Of a stretch of 31,346 bases of DNA, positions 25,358-31,346 are shown piece after piece. How positions within the stretch are numbered: the stretch's first letter is position 1; every line of letters begins with the position of its first letter. The notes under the pieces were generated by a model. It ran no database searches. It saw only the letters and a list, made by a program, of their open reading frames with translations, and was not told the origin of the DNA. The DNA is from a virus. Made by a program: the position numbers and the translations under genes. Where the stretch lies: positions 1-31,346 of the IMG/VR virus record IMGVR_UViG_3300041964_000206. One strand, written 5' to 3'.

Positions 25358-25390
25358 CCCCCGTCCCACAATCACGCTGCAGGAGCGCTC

Positions 25391-25579
25391 ATGCAAGCCG
25401 GAGACGTTGTTCAACTCAAGTCAGGTGGTCCGCAAATGACCATCTCGCACAAGGCGGCGGGCGGAGCCTCAGGATGGGTCTGCATCTGGTTCGACGGCGC
25501 GAAGAAGGAGCAGGCCATCTTCCCCGAGAACGCACTCAAACCCGCGAGTGAGGCCGGCGGCCGGGTCTCTCTGGTCTAG
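25391..25579 (+). CDS. YodC family protein (DUF2158)
   Basis: A 62-residue protein on the plus strand, opposite to its neighbours. MQAGDVVQLKSGGPQMTI and GWVCIWFDGAKKEQAIFPENALKP are the DUF2158/YodC signature: a small beta-barrel-like domain with GDVV.LKSGGP.MTV and W(F)...K. Its function is not established. ATG 25391 has AGGAG 6 bases upstream and an inverted repeat 33 bases upstream. It ends convergently with the next minus-strand gene, overlapping by 4 bases. Because it has its own orientation and operator-like repeat it may be expressed in the lysogen. Confidence 0.85.
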   Translation: MQAGDVVQLKSGGPQMTISHKAAGGASGWVCIWFDGAKKEQAIFPENALKPASEAGGRVSLV

Positions 25580-25851
25580 AGCACCATCCATACTGGAGCG
25601 GGGGCGGTCTTCACCGAGGTCCTGAGGAGGTCGAGGGCCCGCAGTAGCGGACCGGCTCGCGGCAGCCGAGCGGCTGAACTGTCCACCGTCACGCGGCGGA
25701 CGGTCAGCCCTTCAAGGCAATGCAGGCTCCTCTTTGGCCACCAGACCATGATCGTCGGGTCAGCGTGGTGCCGCCAGTCGGGCCAGGTGAAGCCGCCCGC
25801 TTCGGCCATGTAGCGGTCGCTCACGACCACCACTTCGCTGACCTGGTTCAT
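25576..25851 (-). CDS. Hypothetical phage early protein
   Basis: A 91-residue protein, unrecognised. The N-terminal half is rich in Trp/His (GGFTWPDWRHHADPTIMVWW), the C-terminal half basic (LTVRRVTVDSSAARLPRAGP). It starts in an ATGA overlap with the DUF3164 gene and so is probably coupled to it. It is the last gene of the small-gene operon running from the integrase. Confidence 0.6.
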   Translation of the reverse strand: MNQVSEVVVVSDRYMAEAGGFTWPDWRHHADPTIMVWWPKRSLHCLEGLTVRRVTVDSSAARLPRAGPLLRALDLLRTSVKTAPAPVWMVL

Positions 25852-26495
25852 GCTGTGGCGACATCCAGCGTGACGGCTTCCCAGTTCGCCTGGGGCGTCT
25901 TGCGGGTGTGGAAGCGGACGTACCGGCTCGAGCCGATCACGCGGATGCTGTCGGTGATCGCCTGCATGGCGCGCTTCCAGCGCGGGTCATCGATGTCGAG
26001 GCGCTGCAGCGCGAACAGCGCGCCGCGGTTGAACTGGCCGGCCTTGTCGACCCGGAATGCGTTGGCGACGATCGCCTGCAGCTCCGGCCGGCTGTCGGCC
26101 GCCCACTCGCCAAGGCACTCGTCGACCAGGGCCTTGGCCGTCTGCAGCTGGGCGCCGAACGCGATCAGGTCGGCCACCTGGACGGTGACCTTCAGCAGCC
26201 CGTCAAAGCTGCTGAGCGTGATGTTGCCCTTGGCGCCGCCCACCTTGGCCTTGTGCTCGGCGGCGAGGATCGCGCTGAAGACGTCCACTTCGCTGAACGC
26301 CCATGCCTTGAACGCCGCGATCGCGGCGGCCAGCTCGGCCGCCCGTGCGTGCAGTTGGCGCACCAGGCCGTCCTCGAGCTTGTCGGCGGCCTTCACCAGG
26401 CTGATCGGCACCAGTGAGCCCTTGGCGTCGGTCATGTAGAGCTGGCCGTTCGCCTGCTCGACGCCGGCCGGCAAATCCATGCGTTCTTCGCTCAC
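25848..26495 (-). CDS. DUF3164 family protein
   Basis: A 215-residue protein. GVEQANGQLYMTDAKGSLVPISLVKAADKLEDGLVRQL at the start, AFSEVDVFSAILAAEHKAKVGGAKGNITLSSFDGLLKVTVQVADLIAFG in the middle and ANAFRVDKAGQFNRGALFALQRLDIDDPRWKRAM later are the DUF3164 pattern. The family is best known from Mu-like transposable phages, near replication control genes; its activity is unknown. Here it is in a lambda-like phage with a tyrosine integrase. GTG 26495 is the start, in a GTGA overlap with the preceding stop. Confidence 0.88.
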   Translation of the reverse strand: MSEERMDLPAGVEQANGQLYMTDAKGSLVPISLVKAADKLEDGLVRQLHARAAELAAAIAAFKAWAFSEVDVFSAILAAEHKAKVGGAKGNITLSSFDGLLKVTVQVADLIAFGAQLQTAKALVDECLGEWAADSRPELQAIVANAFRVDKAGQFNRGALFALQRLDIDDPRWKRAMQAITDSIRVIGSSRYVRFHTRKTPQANWEAVTLDVATA

Positions 26496-26884
26496 AGCGT
26501 GAGGCCCTTCCCTGCCCGCTGCAGCCCGACGCGCAGCGCGTGGTCCTTGAGCTCCCGGAGGGCGGTGTCGCGGGCGCTGAACGCGTGCACCGGCCGCCCT
26601 TGGTCGTCGTAGCCATCCGCCAGATCGCTGCCGGCGCGATCGCCCTTGCAGCACCAGCGGCGGCCGTCGGCCGTCTGGTACTCGTGCAGGCAATTGCACT
26701 GAGTGCCCGCGGGCAGCGGCTTGTAACCGCTCGGTACGGCGGCCTCGCCTCGGGACAGCGCACGCAGCTGGTGGGCGATGTCGCTACGCTCAGCGAAGAA
26801 GCGCTCCGGATCCCGACGGTCGACGATCAGCGAGCCCACGCGCGAGGCGAGGGCCAGCAGCTGCGCCGCGTCGGCCGGGCTCAC
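26492..26884 (-). CDS. Hypothetical phage early protein with Cys/Trp motif
   Basis: A 130-residue protein, no family recognised. A helical N-terminal half (AAQLLALASRVGSLIVDRRDPERFFAERSDIAHQLRAL) is followed by GTQCNCLHEYQTADGRRWCCKGDRAG, with CNC and WCC cysteines that could bind metal. GTG 26884 overlaps the preceding stop by 4 bases, and its own stop overlaps the DUF3164 start. Translational coupling and operon position suggest a role with DUF3164. Confidence 0.7.
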   Translation of the reverse strand: MSPADAAQLLALASRVGSLIVDRRDPERFFAERSDIAHQLRALSRGEAAVPSGYKPLPAGTQCNCLHEYQTADGRRWCCKGDRAGSDLADGYDDQGRPVHAFSARDTALRELKDHALRVGLQRAGKGLTL

Positions 26885-27048
26885 CGCGTGGTGAACTTCA
26901 TGAGGCGGACGGCGACGTCGCCCAACCTGGCGGCGAGGCCGTTCAGGCCGACGTAGGCCGCCGCGGTGCGCAGCGCGAGGGCGACGCGCGCTGCGCGGGT
27001 CACCTCGAGGGATAGGGTCAGGTGGACCCAGCGGTCATCGACGCTCAA
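26881..27048 (-). CDS. Small hypothetical protein (55 aa, TTG start)
   Basis: A 55-residue reading frame: MSVDDRWVHLTLSLEVTRAARVALALRT, then AAAYVGLNGLAARLGDVAVRLMKFTTR. It looks like a helical, amphipathic protein; no family recognised. It starts with TTG in a 4-base TTGA overlap with the preceding gene and stops in a 4-base GTGA overlap with the following one; GGGAG lies 8 bases before the start. The overlap on both sides, plus strong third-position G+C, makes it credible despite its size. Confidence 0.6.
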   Translation of the reverse strand: MSVDDRWVHLTLSLEVTRAARVALALRTAAAYVGLNGLAARLGDVAVRLMKFTTR

Positions 27049-27283
27049 GCCGAAGCTCCCTGCGAGAGGCGGCGCGTGCGCCAGCCCTTGGTGGCGTGGA
27101 GGCAGTGCTCGCGGCCCGCTTCGGTCCGGCGCGCGATGATGTGCCGGTCCGGCCGGCCGCGATCGCGCAGAAGGCGGGGCGTCAGCCCCGAGAGCGCATC
27201 GTTGCCCAGGTCGTAGCCCAGGAGGACCTCGCCATGTCGTCGATCGTCGAACCCATCGGGGTCATGTCGGGAGCTTGGCTCAC
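27045..27283 (-). CDS. Small hypothetical protein after the integrase (one-base break)
   Basis: GTG 27283 overlaps the integrase stop (GTGA) and reads MSQAPDMTPMGSTIDD. The coding-like residues GEVLLGYDLGNDALSGLTPRL, RPDRHIIARRTEAGREH and LHATKGWRTRRLSQGASA continue in another frame. Adding one base near 27235 joins them into 79 residues ending at 27045, and 239+1 is divisible by three. No family is recognised; the protein is basic at its C-terminus. Its stop overlaps the next start (TTGA). Confidence 0.6.
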
Positions 27284-28275
27284 AGGCCCACCTTTCCGGC
27301 TGCGTTGCGTTTGAAGAGCTGAGCTTCGCGGTCGTAGCCGAGCAGCGTGTCGACCTTGGCGTGGCGCGTCTGGCGCTGGACGTCGGCGAGGCCGACGTTC
27401 CGGCCGAGCGCGCTGGTGACTAGGCCGGCGCGAAGCGAGTGACCGGCGAACACCGCGGGATCGAGCTTCACCCGGTCCGCGGCCGCCTTGACGATGGTGG
27501 CGATCGCCTGCCCCGACAGGGCGACGATCCCGAGGTGGCCATGACGGTCGATCGACCGGAACACCGGGCCGCGCTTCACACCGGAGGCCTGCAGCCAGGC
27601 CTCGACCGACCGGACCGGGCAGTACTTGGTCTTGCCGTAGGGCACCGCGATCAGCTGGCCGTGGCCTTCCTGGTCGCCTTTCGACCGGCCGAGCCAGAGC
27701 TCGGCGCCGCCGGCGACGAACCGGAGCTCGTTGGTCCCGCCACCCAGCTCGAGGCTGGCCAGCTCCGACCGGCGCAGCGCGCTGGCGAAACCGAACAGAA
27801 GGACCGCGCGATCGCGCAGGCCCGCCAGGTTCGTCGGCGTCTTGTCGATCGCGCGCTTCAAGTCCTCGGTGACCAGCGCCCGCTTCTTGCGGGGCGGGCG
27901 CCCGTGGGCGCGGCGGATGCCGCTCCACACCCGGCGGAGGTCTCCATGATCGGGCGGAGCGTGGCCCGCCTCGCGGTGAGCCGTCCGGATCGCTGCAAGT
28001 CTACGCGCCAACGTCGACGCCGCGTGCGTGGGCGCGCGGGCGGTCAGGTACAGGGCGAGGGTCGCCGCTTCCGCCGGGAGCGGGACGGCGCCGACGCTGG
28101 CGCACCAGCCGGAGAAGTCCGCCCAGTCGCTCCCATAGGCGCGCCTGGTGTTCGCCGCTCTTCCGAGCTCGGCGTAGGACTGGGCCTCCTCGGCCAGTGT
28201 TCGAACAGCCGCCGCGTCGAGTTTCGCGACGGCCGAATTGTGCGGGCCGACCGGGACGAGATCCTGGCCGGGCAT
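27280..28275 (-). CDS. Tyrosine recombinase (phage integrase)
   Basis: Catalyses site-specific insertion and excision. The 331-residue protein has an N-terminal SAM-like DNA-binding domain (about 25-110, YGSDWADFSGWCASVG) and a catalytic domain. Catalytic residues seen: Arg168 in SALRRSELASL, Lys199 in GRSKGDQEG, His279 and Arg282 in GHSLRAGLV, His305 in QTRHAKVDT, and nucleophile Tyr314 in LLGYDREAQ. All are present, so it should be active. ATG 28275 has GAGGAGG 6 bases upstream. It lies 27 kb from the tRNA rather than at a prophage end, and its stop overlaps the next small gene, so it heads an early operon. Confidence 0.93.
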   Translation of the reverse strand: MPGQDLVPVGPHNSAVAKLDAAAVRTLAEEAQSYAELGRAANTRRAYGSDWADFSGWCASVGAVPLPAEAATLALYLTARAPTHAASTLARRLAAIRTAHREAGHAPPDHGDLRRVWSGIRRAHGRPPRKKRALVTEDLKRAIDKTPTNLAGLRDRAVLLFGFASALRRSELASLELGGGTNELRFVAGGAELWLGRSKGDQEGHGQLIAVPYGKTKYCPVRSVEAWLQASGVKRGPVFRSIDRHGHLGIVALSGQAIATIVKAAADRVKLDPAVFAGHSLRAGLVTSALGRNVGLADVQRQTRHAKVDTLLGYDREAQLFKRNAAGKVGL

Positions 28276-28288
28276 GTATCCTCCTCGG

Positions 28289-28495
28289 ATGAGCGACGAG
28301 GCTGCGGAGACGGTGACCGTCTTCTTCGAGGACGCGCTGGAGATCCGCGCCGTGCCGGTCGCCGGCCACGACGCCGGCGGGCGCCCGCTGCTGGATCTGC
28401 CCGGCTACGAGGTGATGGAGGTCTACGGCTTCAGCTACCGCTTCGCGGCGTTCCGGCCTGGGCCCGCCGATGGCGGAGATCCTGCTTCACATTGA
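28289..28495 (+). CDS. Small hypothetical protein on the plus strand
   Basis: A 68-residue reading frame with strong third-position G+C: SDEAAETVTVFFEDALEIRAVPV, then PLLDLPGYEVMEVYGFSYRFAAF. No family recognised. Its ATG is only 13 bases from the divergent integrase start, so the two genes share leader sequence, and no clear Shine-Dalgarno is seen. After FRPGP the codon use worsens; removing one base near 28465 would give MAEILLHIERLG and a stop at 28508, so a one-base error is possible here too. Confidence 0.55.
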   Translation: MSDEAAETVTVFFEDALEIRAVPVAGHDAGGRPLLDLPGYEVMEVYGFSYRFAAFRPGPADGGDPASH

Positions 28496-28544
28496 GCGGC
28501 TTGGGTAAGCCGTGGGCCGGACCCAGCTTTCACCGGCTGGCTTG

Positions 28545-28562
28545 CGATAAGGGTTCTTATCG
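28545..28562. promoter_or_regulatory. Perfect 18-base inverted repeat
   Basis: CGATAAG, spacer GGTT, CTTATCG. No T-tract follows on either strand, so an operator is likelier than a terminator. It lies between the convergent genes at 28289-28495 and 28583-28729. Repressor binding is inference. Confidence 0.35.
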
Positions 28563-28582
28563 GGAGTGAGCTTCGCGCTCGA

Positions 28583-28729
28583 TCACGCCATCTTCGGGGT
28601 TTCGGCGACCGTTCGACCCGGGTCGAACCCGGCCGCGATCAACCGACGCCGCAGTCCGATCGCCGACAAGGCCGCCGGGCCGCGAACGGCCAGGACCACC
28701 CGATCGAAGAAGACCAGGTTCGGCGGCAT
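28583..28729 (-). CDS. Small hypothetical protein (48 aa)
   Basis: MPPNLVFFDRVVLAVRGPAAL, then SAIGLRRRLIAAGFDPGRTV and AETPKMA. A short, partly hydrophobic and basic protein of unknown role. ATG 28729 is chosen because GGAGGG lies 8 bases upstream; longer versions of the frame have no better signal. The Shine-Dalgarno begins right after the T-tract of the terminator at 28746-28778. Upstream of the integrase, it could be an excision or regulatory factor, but nothing in the sequence shows this. Confidence 0.5.
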   Translation of the reverse strand: MPPNLVFFDRVVLAVRGPAALSAIGLRRRLIAAGFDPGRTVAETPKMA

Positions 28730-28745
28730 GCGGCGCCCTCCGGAC

Positions 28746-28778
28746 AAACGAAAGCCCCGCGACCTGGGGTCCGGGGCT
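28746..28778 (-). terminator. Intrinsic terminator between early genes
   Basis: On the minus strand AGCCCCG...CGGGGCT with an inner GACC-CCA-GGTC extension (one bulged G), then TTTCGTTTG. It is a strong hairpin. It lies 138 bases past the 28917-29576 gene stop and 17 bases before the start of the 48-residue gene. The 28781-28916 stretch holds no supported gene. Confidence 0.7.
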
Positions 28779-28916
28779 GATGTAGGTGTTCTCTGCGACG
28801 GCTCCGGTCGCACCGGCCGCGCCGGACGCTCCGGCCGGCGCCGGTCGCAAGTCCGACGCCTGCCGATAGGGATACGATCTCGACCGTGTAGAACCCGTTA
28901 AGGCTGTCGCGACCGC

Positions 28917-29576
28917 TCAGGCCGCCTCGGCCTCGACGGGCAACGTGCCGACCAGCTGCTCCACCTCGAGCACATGCCTCTCGCGACGGTGCGTGCGGTA
29001 CCCCGCGCCGACCCGGACGCAGGCCTCGACCACCACCGCGACCTGGTGCTCCGGCCGGTGCTCGCCGGCGACGCGCTTGACGATGTGCCGCCAGTTGCTG
29101 CGTGCTGCGCCTGGAGCGAGCAGCGCGGTCATGACGGCCGCGGCCATCGGCCCGGCCACCTCGAGAACGCGGTCGACACGCAGGCCAGCGTCAAGCACGA
29201 TGTCGTCTACCAGCGCCCGCGAGCCCGGCACGCCGCCGCCGCCCGTCTTGTTGTAGATGTCGTCCGCCATGCCGACGCCGGCGCGCAGCTCGACGTCCTG
29301 CTCGAGCTCGCGTGCGGCGTCGAATTCTTCCCGCTCGAGCACGCGCATGCCGTCGGCGCGCCGGCGGCCGTTCAGCAGTGCGAAGACGTCGTAGCGCCGG
29401 GCCCGCTCCACCTGGCGCTTGGCGTCCAGGTCGAAGACGACGTCCTGGTTCGCCGACAGGCGCAGCGCGTCGCGATCGGCGCCCCACTTCTCCGGATTGC
29501 GCCGGCGCTCGTGCGCCAGGCGCGCGGCTTCGGCCGGATCCATCGGGCCGAGACGACGCTTCTTCGATCGGGACAT
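28917..29576 (-). CDS. Hypothetical phage early protein (219 aa)
   Basis: A basic N-terminus (MSRSKKRRLGPMDPAEAARLA), then VVFDLDAKRQVERARRYDVFALL, MRVLEREEFDAARELEQDVEL, and a helical C-terminal part (AAAVMTALLAPGAARSNWRHIVKRVAGE, VAVVVEACVRVGAGYRTH). Layout loosely recalls DUF6456-type proteins of alphaproteobacteria, but I cannot confirm it. Starts 4 bases after the 91-residue gene, so both probably share the transcript downstream of the LexA-type box. A DNA-binding or regulatory role is plausible from the basic N-terminus and position. Confidence 0.75.
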   Translation of the reverse strand: MSRSKKRRLGPMDPAEAARLAHERRRNPEKWGADRDALRLSANQDVVFDLDAKRQVERARRYDVFALLNGRRRADGMRVLEREEFDAARELEQDVELRAGVGMADDIYNKTGGGGVPGSRALVDDIVLDAGLRVDRVLEVAGPMAAAVMTALLAPGAARSNWRHIVKRVAGEHRPEHQVAVVVEACVRVGAGYRTHRRERHVLEVEQLVGTLPVEAEAA

Positions 29577-29580
29577 GAGC

Positions 29581-29856
29581 TCAGGAATCCACAGGGTCGT
29601 TAAGATCGGCGAAACTGTGATCCCGCGCCGGATGGGCGGCGAAGGGCAGCCGGATCTGAAGCGACAGCAGGTCGCGCCGCACCACCTCGACCGGCTCCTC
29701 CGCGGTGCGCGCCTCGGCCGCGGCGTCCAGCAGGTACCTGAGAAAGGCCCGGCGCTCCCACACCGTGGCGCAGGCCTGCAGGCCGCTCTCGATCAGGGAC
29801 GAGGCGCGGTCCCTGGGCGGCAGACTGACCACGTTGGAACCGTTCGCGTTGCTCAC
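29581..29856 (-). CDS. Hypothetical phage early protein under a LexA-type box
   Basis: A 91-residue protein of unknown function: SNANGSNVVSLPPRDRASSLIESGLQA, then CATVWERRAFLRYLLDAAAEART and VVRRDLLSLQIRLPF. No family recognised. It starts with GTG at 29856. A GTTC-N7-GTTC element ends 33 bases upstream, the motif bound by LexA in alphaproteobacteria, so the gene and the one after it may be induced by DNA damage. Confidence 0.7.
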   Translation of the reverse strand: MSNANGSNVVSLPPRDRASSLIESGLQACATVWERRAFLRYLLDAAAEARTAEEPVEVVRRDLLSLQIRLPFAAHPARDHSFADLNDPVDS

Positions 29857-29888
29857 AACACGAACTTAGCCGTTAGCGCGGCTGAACG

Positions 29889-29903
29889 GAACATGAGCGG
29901 AAC
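29889..29903 (-). promoter_or_regulatory. LexA-type SOS box (GTTC-N7-GTTC)
   Basis: Minus strand GTTCCGCTCATGTTC, an exact GTTC-N7-GTTC direct repeat, the LexA recognition pattern in Caulobacter, rhizobia and Rhodobacter. It is part of a larger direct repeat (plus strand TGAACGGAAC 29883-29892 and TGAGCGGAAC 29894-29903, 11 bases apart). Flanking elements are AGCCG-N6-CGGCT (29870-29885) and CCGCATGCGG (29905-29914). Confidence 0.65.
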
Positions 29904-29938
29904 GCCGCATGCGGAGATCGGGTACGGCGCCCATTCTC

Positions 29939-30273
29939 CTAGCCGCTTCGGCCGATCTCGAGCGCGACCGTCTCGAGCCGCGGCGTTCCGCCGGCGAGCT
30001 GCAGGTCCGGCCGGCCGGATACCCAGGCGCGGACCCTGCCCACCAGGTCGGGATCCCCGTTCCGCCAGCCGTCGATCGAGGTGAACGTCCAGTCGCCCAA
30101 GGCGAGCAGCCCTTCGGCGGCGCCCTGGGCCGCGCGCAACCCGCCCACCACCTCGATGATCGCGTGACCCGTCGCCAGGTGGACGACTTCCCAGGTCGGG
30201 GCGGCGCTTCCGTTCTGCGACCGATTTATCGGTCGGAAGTCGGAAGTGGCTAACCGTGCGCTGCCTTGTTCAT
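29939..30273 (-). CDS. Hypothetical small protein (probable one-base break at the start)
   Basis: Coding-like residues are APTWEVVHLATGHAIIEVVGG, LRAAQGAAEGLLALGDWTFTSIDGW, RAWVSGRPDLQLAGGTPRLETVALEIGRSG. No family recognised. The frame has no good start: the open frame upstream is Arg/Gly-rich and not coding-like. ATG 30273 reads MNKAAHG then stops; adding one base near 30255 would join it to LATSDFRPINRSQNGS and give 111 residues. If instead the gene starts later, the palindrome at 30218-30235 lies in its leader. The end is firm, the start is not. Confidence 0.45.
30218..30235. promoter_or_regulatory. Perfect 18-base palindrome, candidate operator
   Basis: CGACCGAT, TT, ATCGGTCG: 8-base arms with a 2-base centre, in a local A+T-rich patch, followed by two copies of CGGAAGT (30234-30247). 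It is typical of a dimeric repressor site. It overlaps the doubtful start of the 29939-30273 gene. Binding protein unknown. Confidence 0.5.
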
Positions 30274-30675
30274 GAGACGGCCGCGCCCCCGCCCACTCCG
30301 GCCCGATCCGACCGGCCACAACACCACCACGCCGAGCGGGCCCGAAACCCAGCCGCCGTCCACCCGCGCGCCCTCCGCCGATGCGGTTGCTATGGGCGCC
30401 ACCCTCCAGCCGCCCGCGCTTTCGCCGCCGCTGGTCAACGGAGCCCCGCCGCGGCCTGTTTGCGAGCGACGGACCCCCTGCCCCCTTCACGCCGACGGAA
30501 CGGACGTCCGCCTCCCGGCGGCCCTCCCTGGTGCCGCCTGTGGGCCAGTTTAAGGCGGAGTCCGGGCGTCTCCGCACTCGGGCGGCGCTGCCGGGTGGAG
30601 CATCCCGGCGCCGTCGTCGGCGTCTTCGCCAACCATGTGAGCGCCGACCAGGCGCTCTCCTTTCCTCTCCCCACA
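30274..30675. other. Region with no supported gene
   Basis: About 400 bases between the doubtful small gene and the winged-helix gene stop. Open frames here are Arg/Pro/Gly-rich and lack Shine-Dalgarno sites. A 28-residue frame (MVGEDADDGAGMLHP...) starting near 30635 follows AGGAGAG but at too great a distance. I see no clear iterons or terminator. Confidence 0.4.
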
Positions 30676-31346
30676 TCAGATGAGGCCCTGGTCCGGACTC
30701 TTGGCGCTTGGCGGTATCGCGTTCTGTCTCGCCTCGCGGCCGGCGAGCGCGGCCCCCGCCCGGTCGCAGGCGTCCAGCAGCCCGTTCGCTTGCGCGTCGT
30801 AGAGGCGGAGCTGCTGGCCCGCGCCTCCCGGGCCGTGACGTGGTCGTCCGGGACGGCCGTCTTCCGCAGCAGCTTCCGCGCGGCGTCCGGGATCGAGAGG
30901 CGGTAGGCGTTGGATGTCTGGCGGACCTGGGGGCCGCGGCGGCCGAGCGCGCCGTCCACGGGCGTGAACCTCCGGATCCAGTCCAGGAAGCCGTGCGCCT
31001 TCAGCGCGGCCAGCGCGCGCACGACGGCGTCCTTAGAGCGCCGGGTGGATCGCATGATGTACTCGATCGCCGGCTCCAGGAGCCGGTCCCTCCCGCCGCT
31101 CAGCGCCAGGCCGACCAGGGTGCGCAGGACCTCGCGCCCGACGTGGCCGATCGGACCGTTCCGGCTTCCGGGCTGTCGTCGCATGCGGTCATAGATCTCG
31201 GCGGCCGAGAGGATGTCCCGCTTGTCGCGGCGCCGGAAGCCCTGCCGGTATTCCCGAGGCTCCGCGCCGGCGAGCAGGCTGTTGCGGCGAACCGGCTGAC
31301 ACGTCCGCCGGCGCTCCGGCTCCCGCCAGGGGTCGGCGGCGCTCAC
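30676..31346 (-). CDS. Winged-helix DNA-binding / replication-like protein (edge, one-base break)
   Basis: The coding part reads DKRDILSAAEIYDRMRRQPGS, NGPIGHVGREVLRTLVGLALSGG, LEPAIEYIMRSTRRSKDAVVRALAALKAHGFLDWIRR and TSNAYRLSIP. The STRRSKDAVVRALAALKAHGFLDWIRR block is a helix-turn-helix with following wing, as in replication-type or regulatory winged-helix proteins of alphaproteobacterial phages and plasmids. After TAREARA the frame turns Ser/Thr/Arg-rich; adding one base near 30825 gives QQLRLYDAQANGLLDACDRAG and a stop at 30676 (671+1 bases, 223 residues). The GTG at the last window base may not be the true start. Confidence 0.7.

Noticed and set aside
28781-28916. Possible short frame with LNGFYTVEIVSLSAGVGLATG
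   Set aside because: No start codon or ribosome site, and it soon becomes Arg-rich; too weak to call a gene.
30435-30675. C-terminal continuation of the winged-helix frame
   Set aside because: Ser/Thr/Arg-rich residues unlike the first half; a neighbouring frame gives coding-like residues and a stop at 30676.

Overview
The window is G+C-rich alphaproteobacterial DNA holding most of a lambda-like siphophage prophage beside a host locus. Host signs are the 5' part of nuoA (complex I) on the minus strand and a tRNA-Asp(GUC) gene on the plus strand. A Caulobacterales-like host (Caulobacter, Phenylobacterium, Brevundimonas) is my inference from base composition, head-tail gene order and an alphaproteobacterial LexA-type box; no rRNA or species marker is present.

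Layout. 1-560: nuoA, a probable tRNA promoter and tRNA-Asp. 560-1114: three copies of TTGCGACTC and a small plus-strand four-cysteine protein. 1128-2655: lysis cassette (GH19 endolysin, two-helix putative holin, membrane-anchored coiled coil). 2704-5764: DUF1353 and DUF4376-like proteins, collagen-like tail fibre, two small proteins. 5775-11074: tail tip (J-like protein, NlpC/P60-like protein, hub, distal tail protein). 11071-18014: tape measure, a membrane accessory gene, two tail assembly chaperones, tail tube, terminator, completion and head-tail joining proteins, and a small capsid-linked protein. 18124-24427: major capsid, S49 protease, portal, TerL, TerS, HNH endonuclease. 24437-28729: D12-class adenine methylase, plus-strand YodC/DUF2158, an operon of small genes with a DUF3164 protein, tyrosine integrase and small ORFs. 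28917-31346: unknown early genes, a LexA-type box, palindromes and a winged-helix protein cut by the right edge. Nearly all phage genes lie on the minus strand, so transcription runs right to left from control to packaging, head, tail and lysis. Many neighbours overlap by 1-4 bases (ATGA, GTGA, TTGA, TGATG), implying translational coupling.

Quality. About a dozen genes are broken by what look like single-base insertions or deletions: nuoA, the protein at 17734, capsid (2), protease (2), portal (1), TerL (4, one shared with TerS), the 27045 gene, the winged-helix gene and probably two others. In each, restoring one base per break rejoins a family-like protein and makes the length divisible by three. 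Because host nuoA is hit too, sequence error is the simplest reading, but most breaks cluster in 17.7-23.5 kb while the 16 kb of tail and lysis genes are nearly clean, so recent decay of the head module cannot be excluded. I give whole-gene spans and name each break.

Regulation. A GTTC-N7-GTTC box lies 33 bases before the 29581-29856 gene and suggests SOS control. Three hairpin plus T-tract terminators sit directly before a Shine-Dalgarno and start codon (2671, 14591, 28746), which suggests read-through or antitermination. The right end of the prophage and a second attachment site are not in the window. I see no CRISPR array, insertion sequence or recognised defence system.
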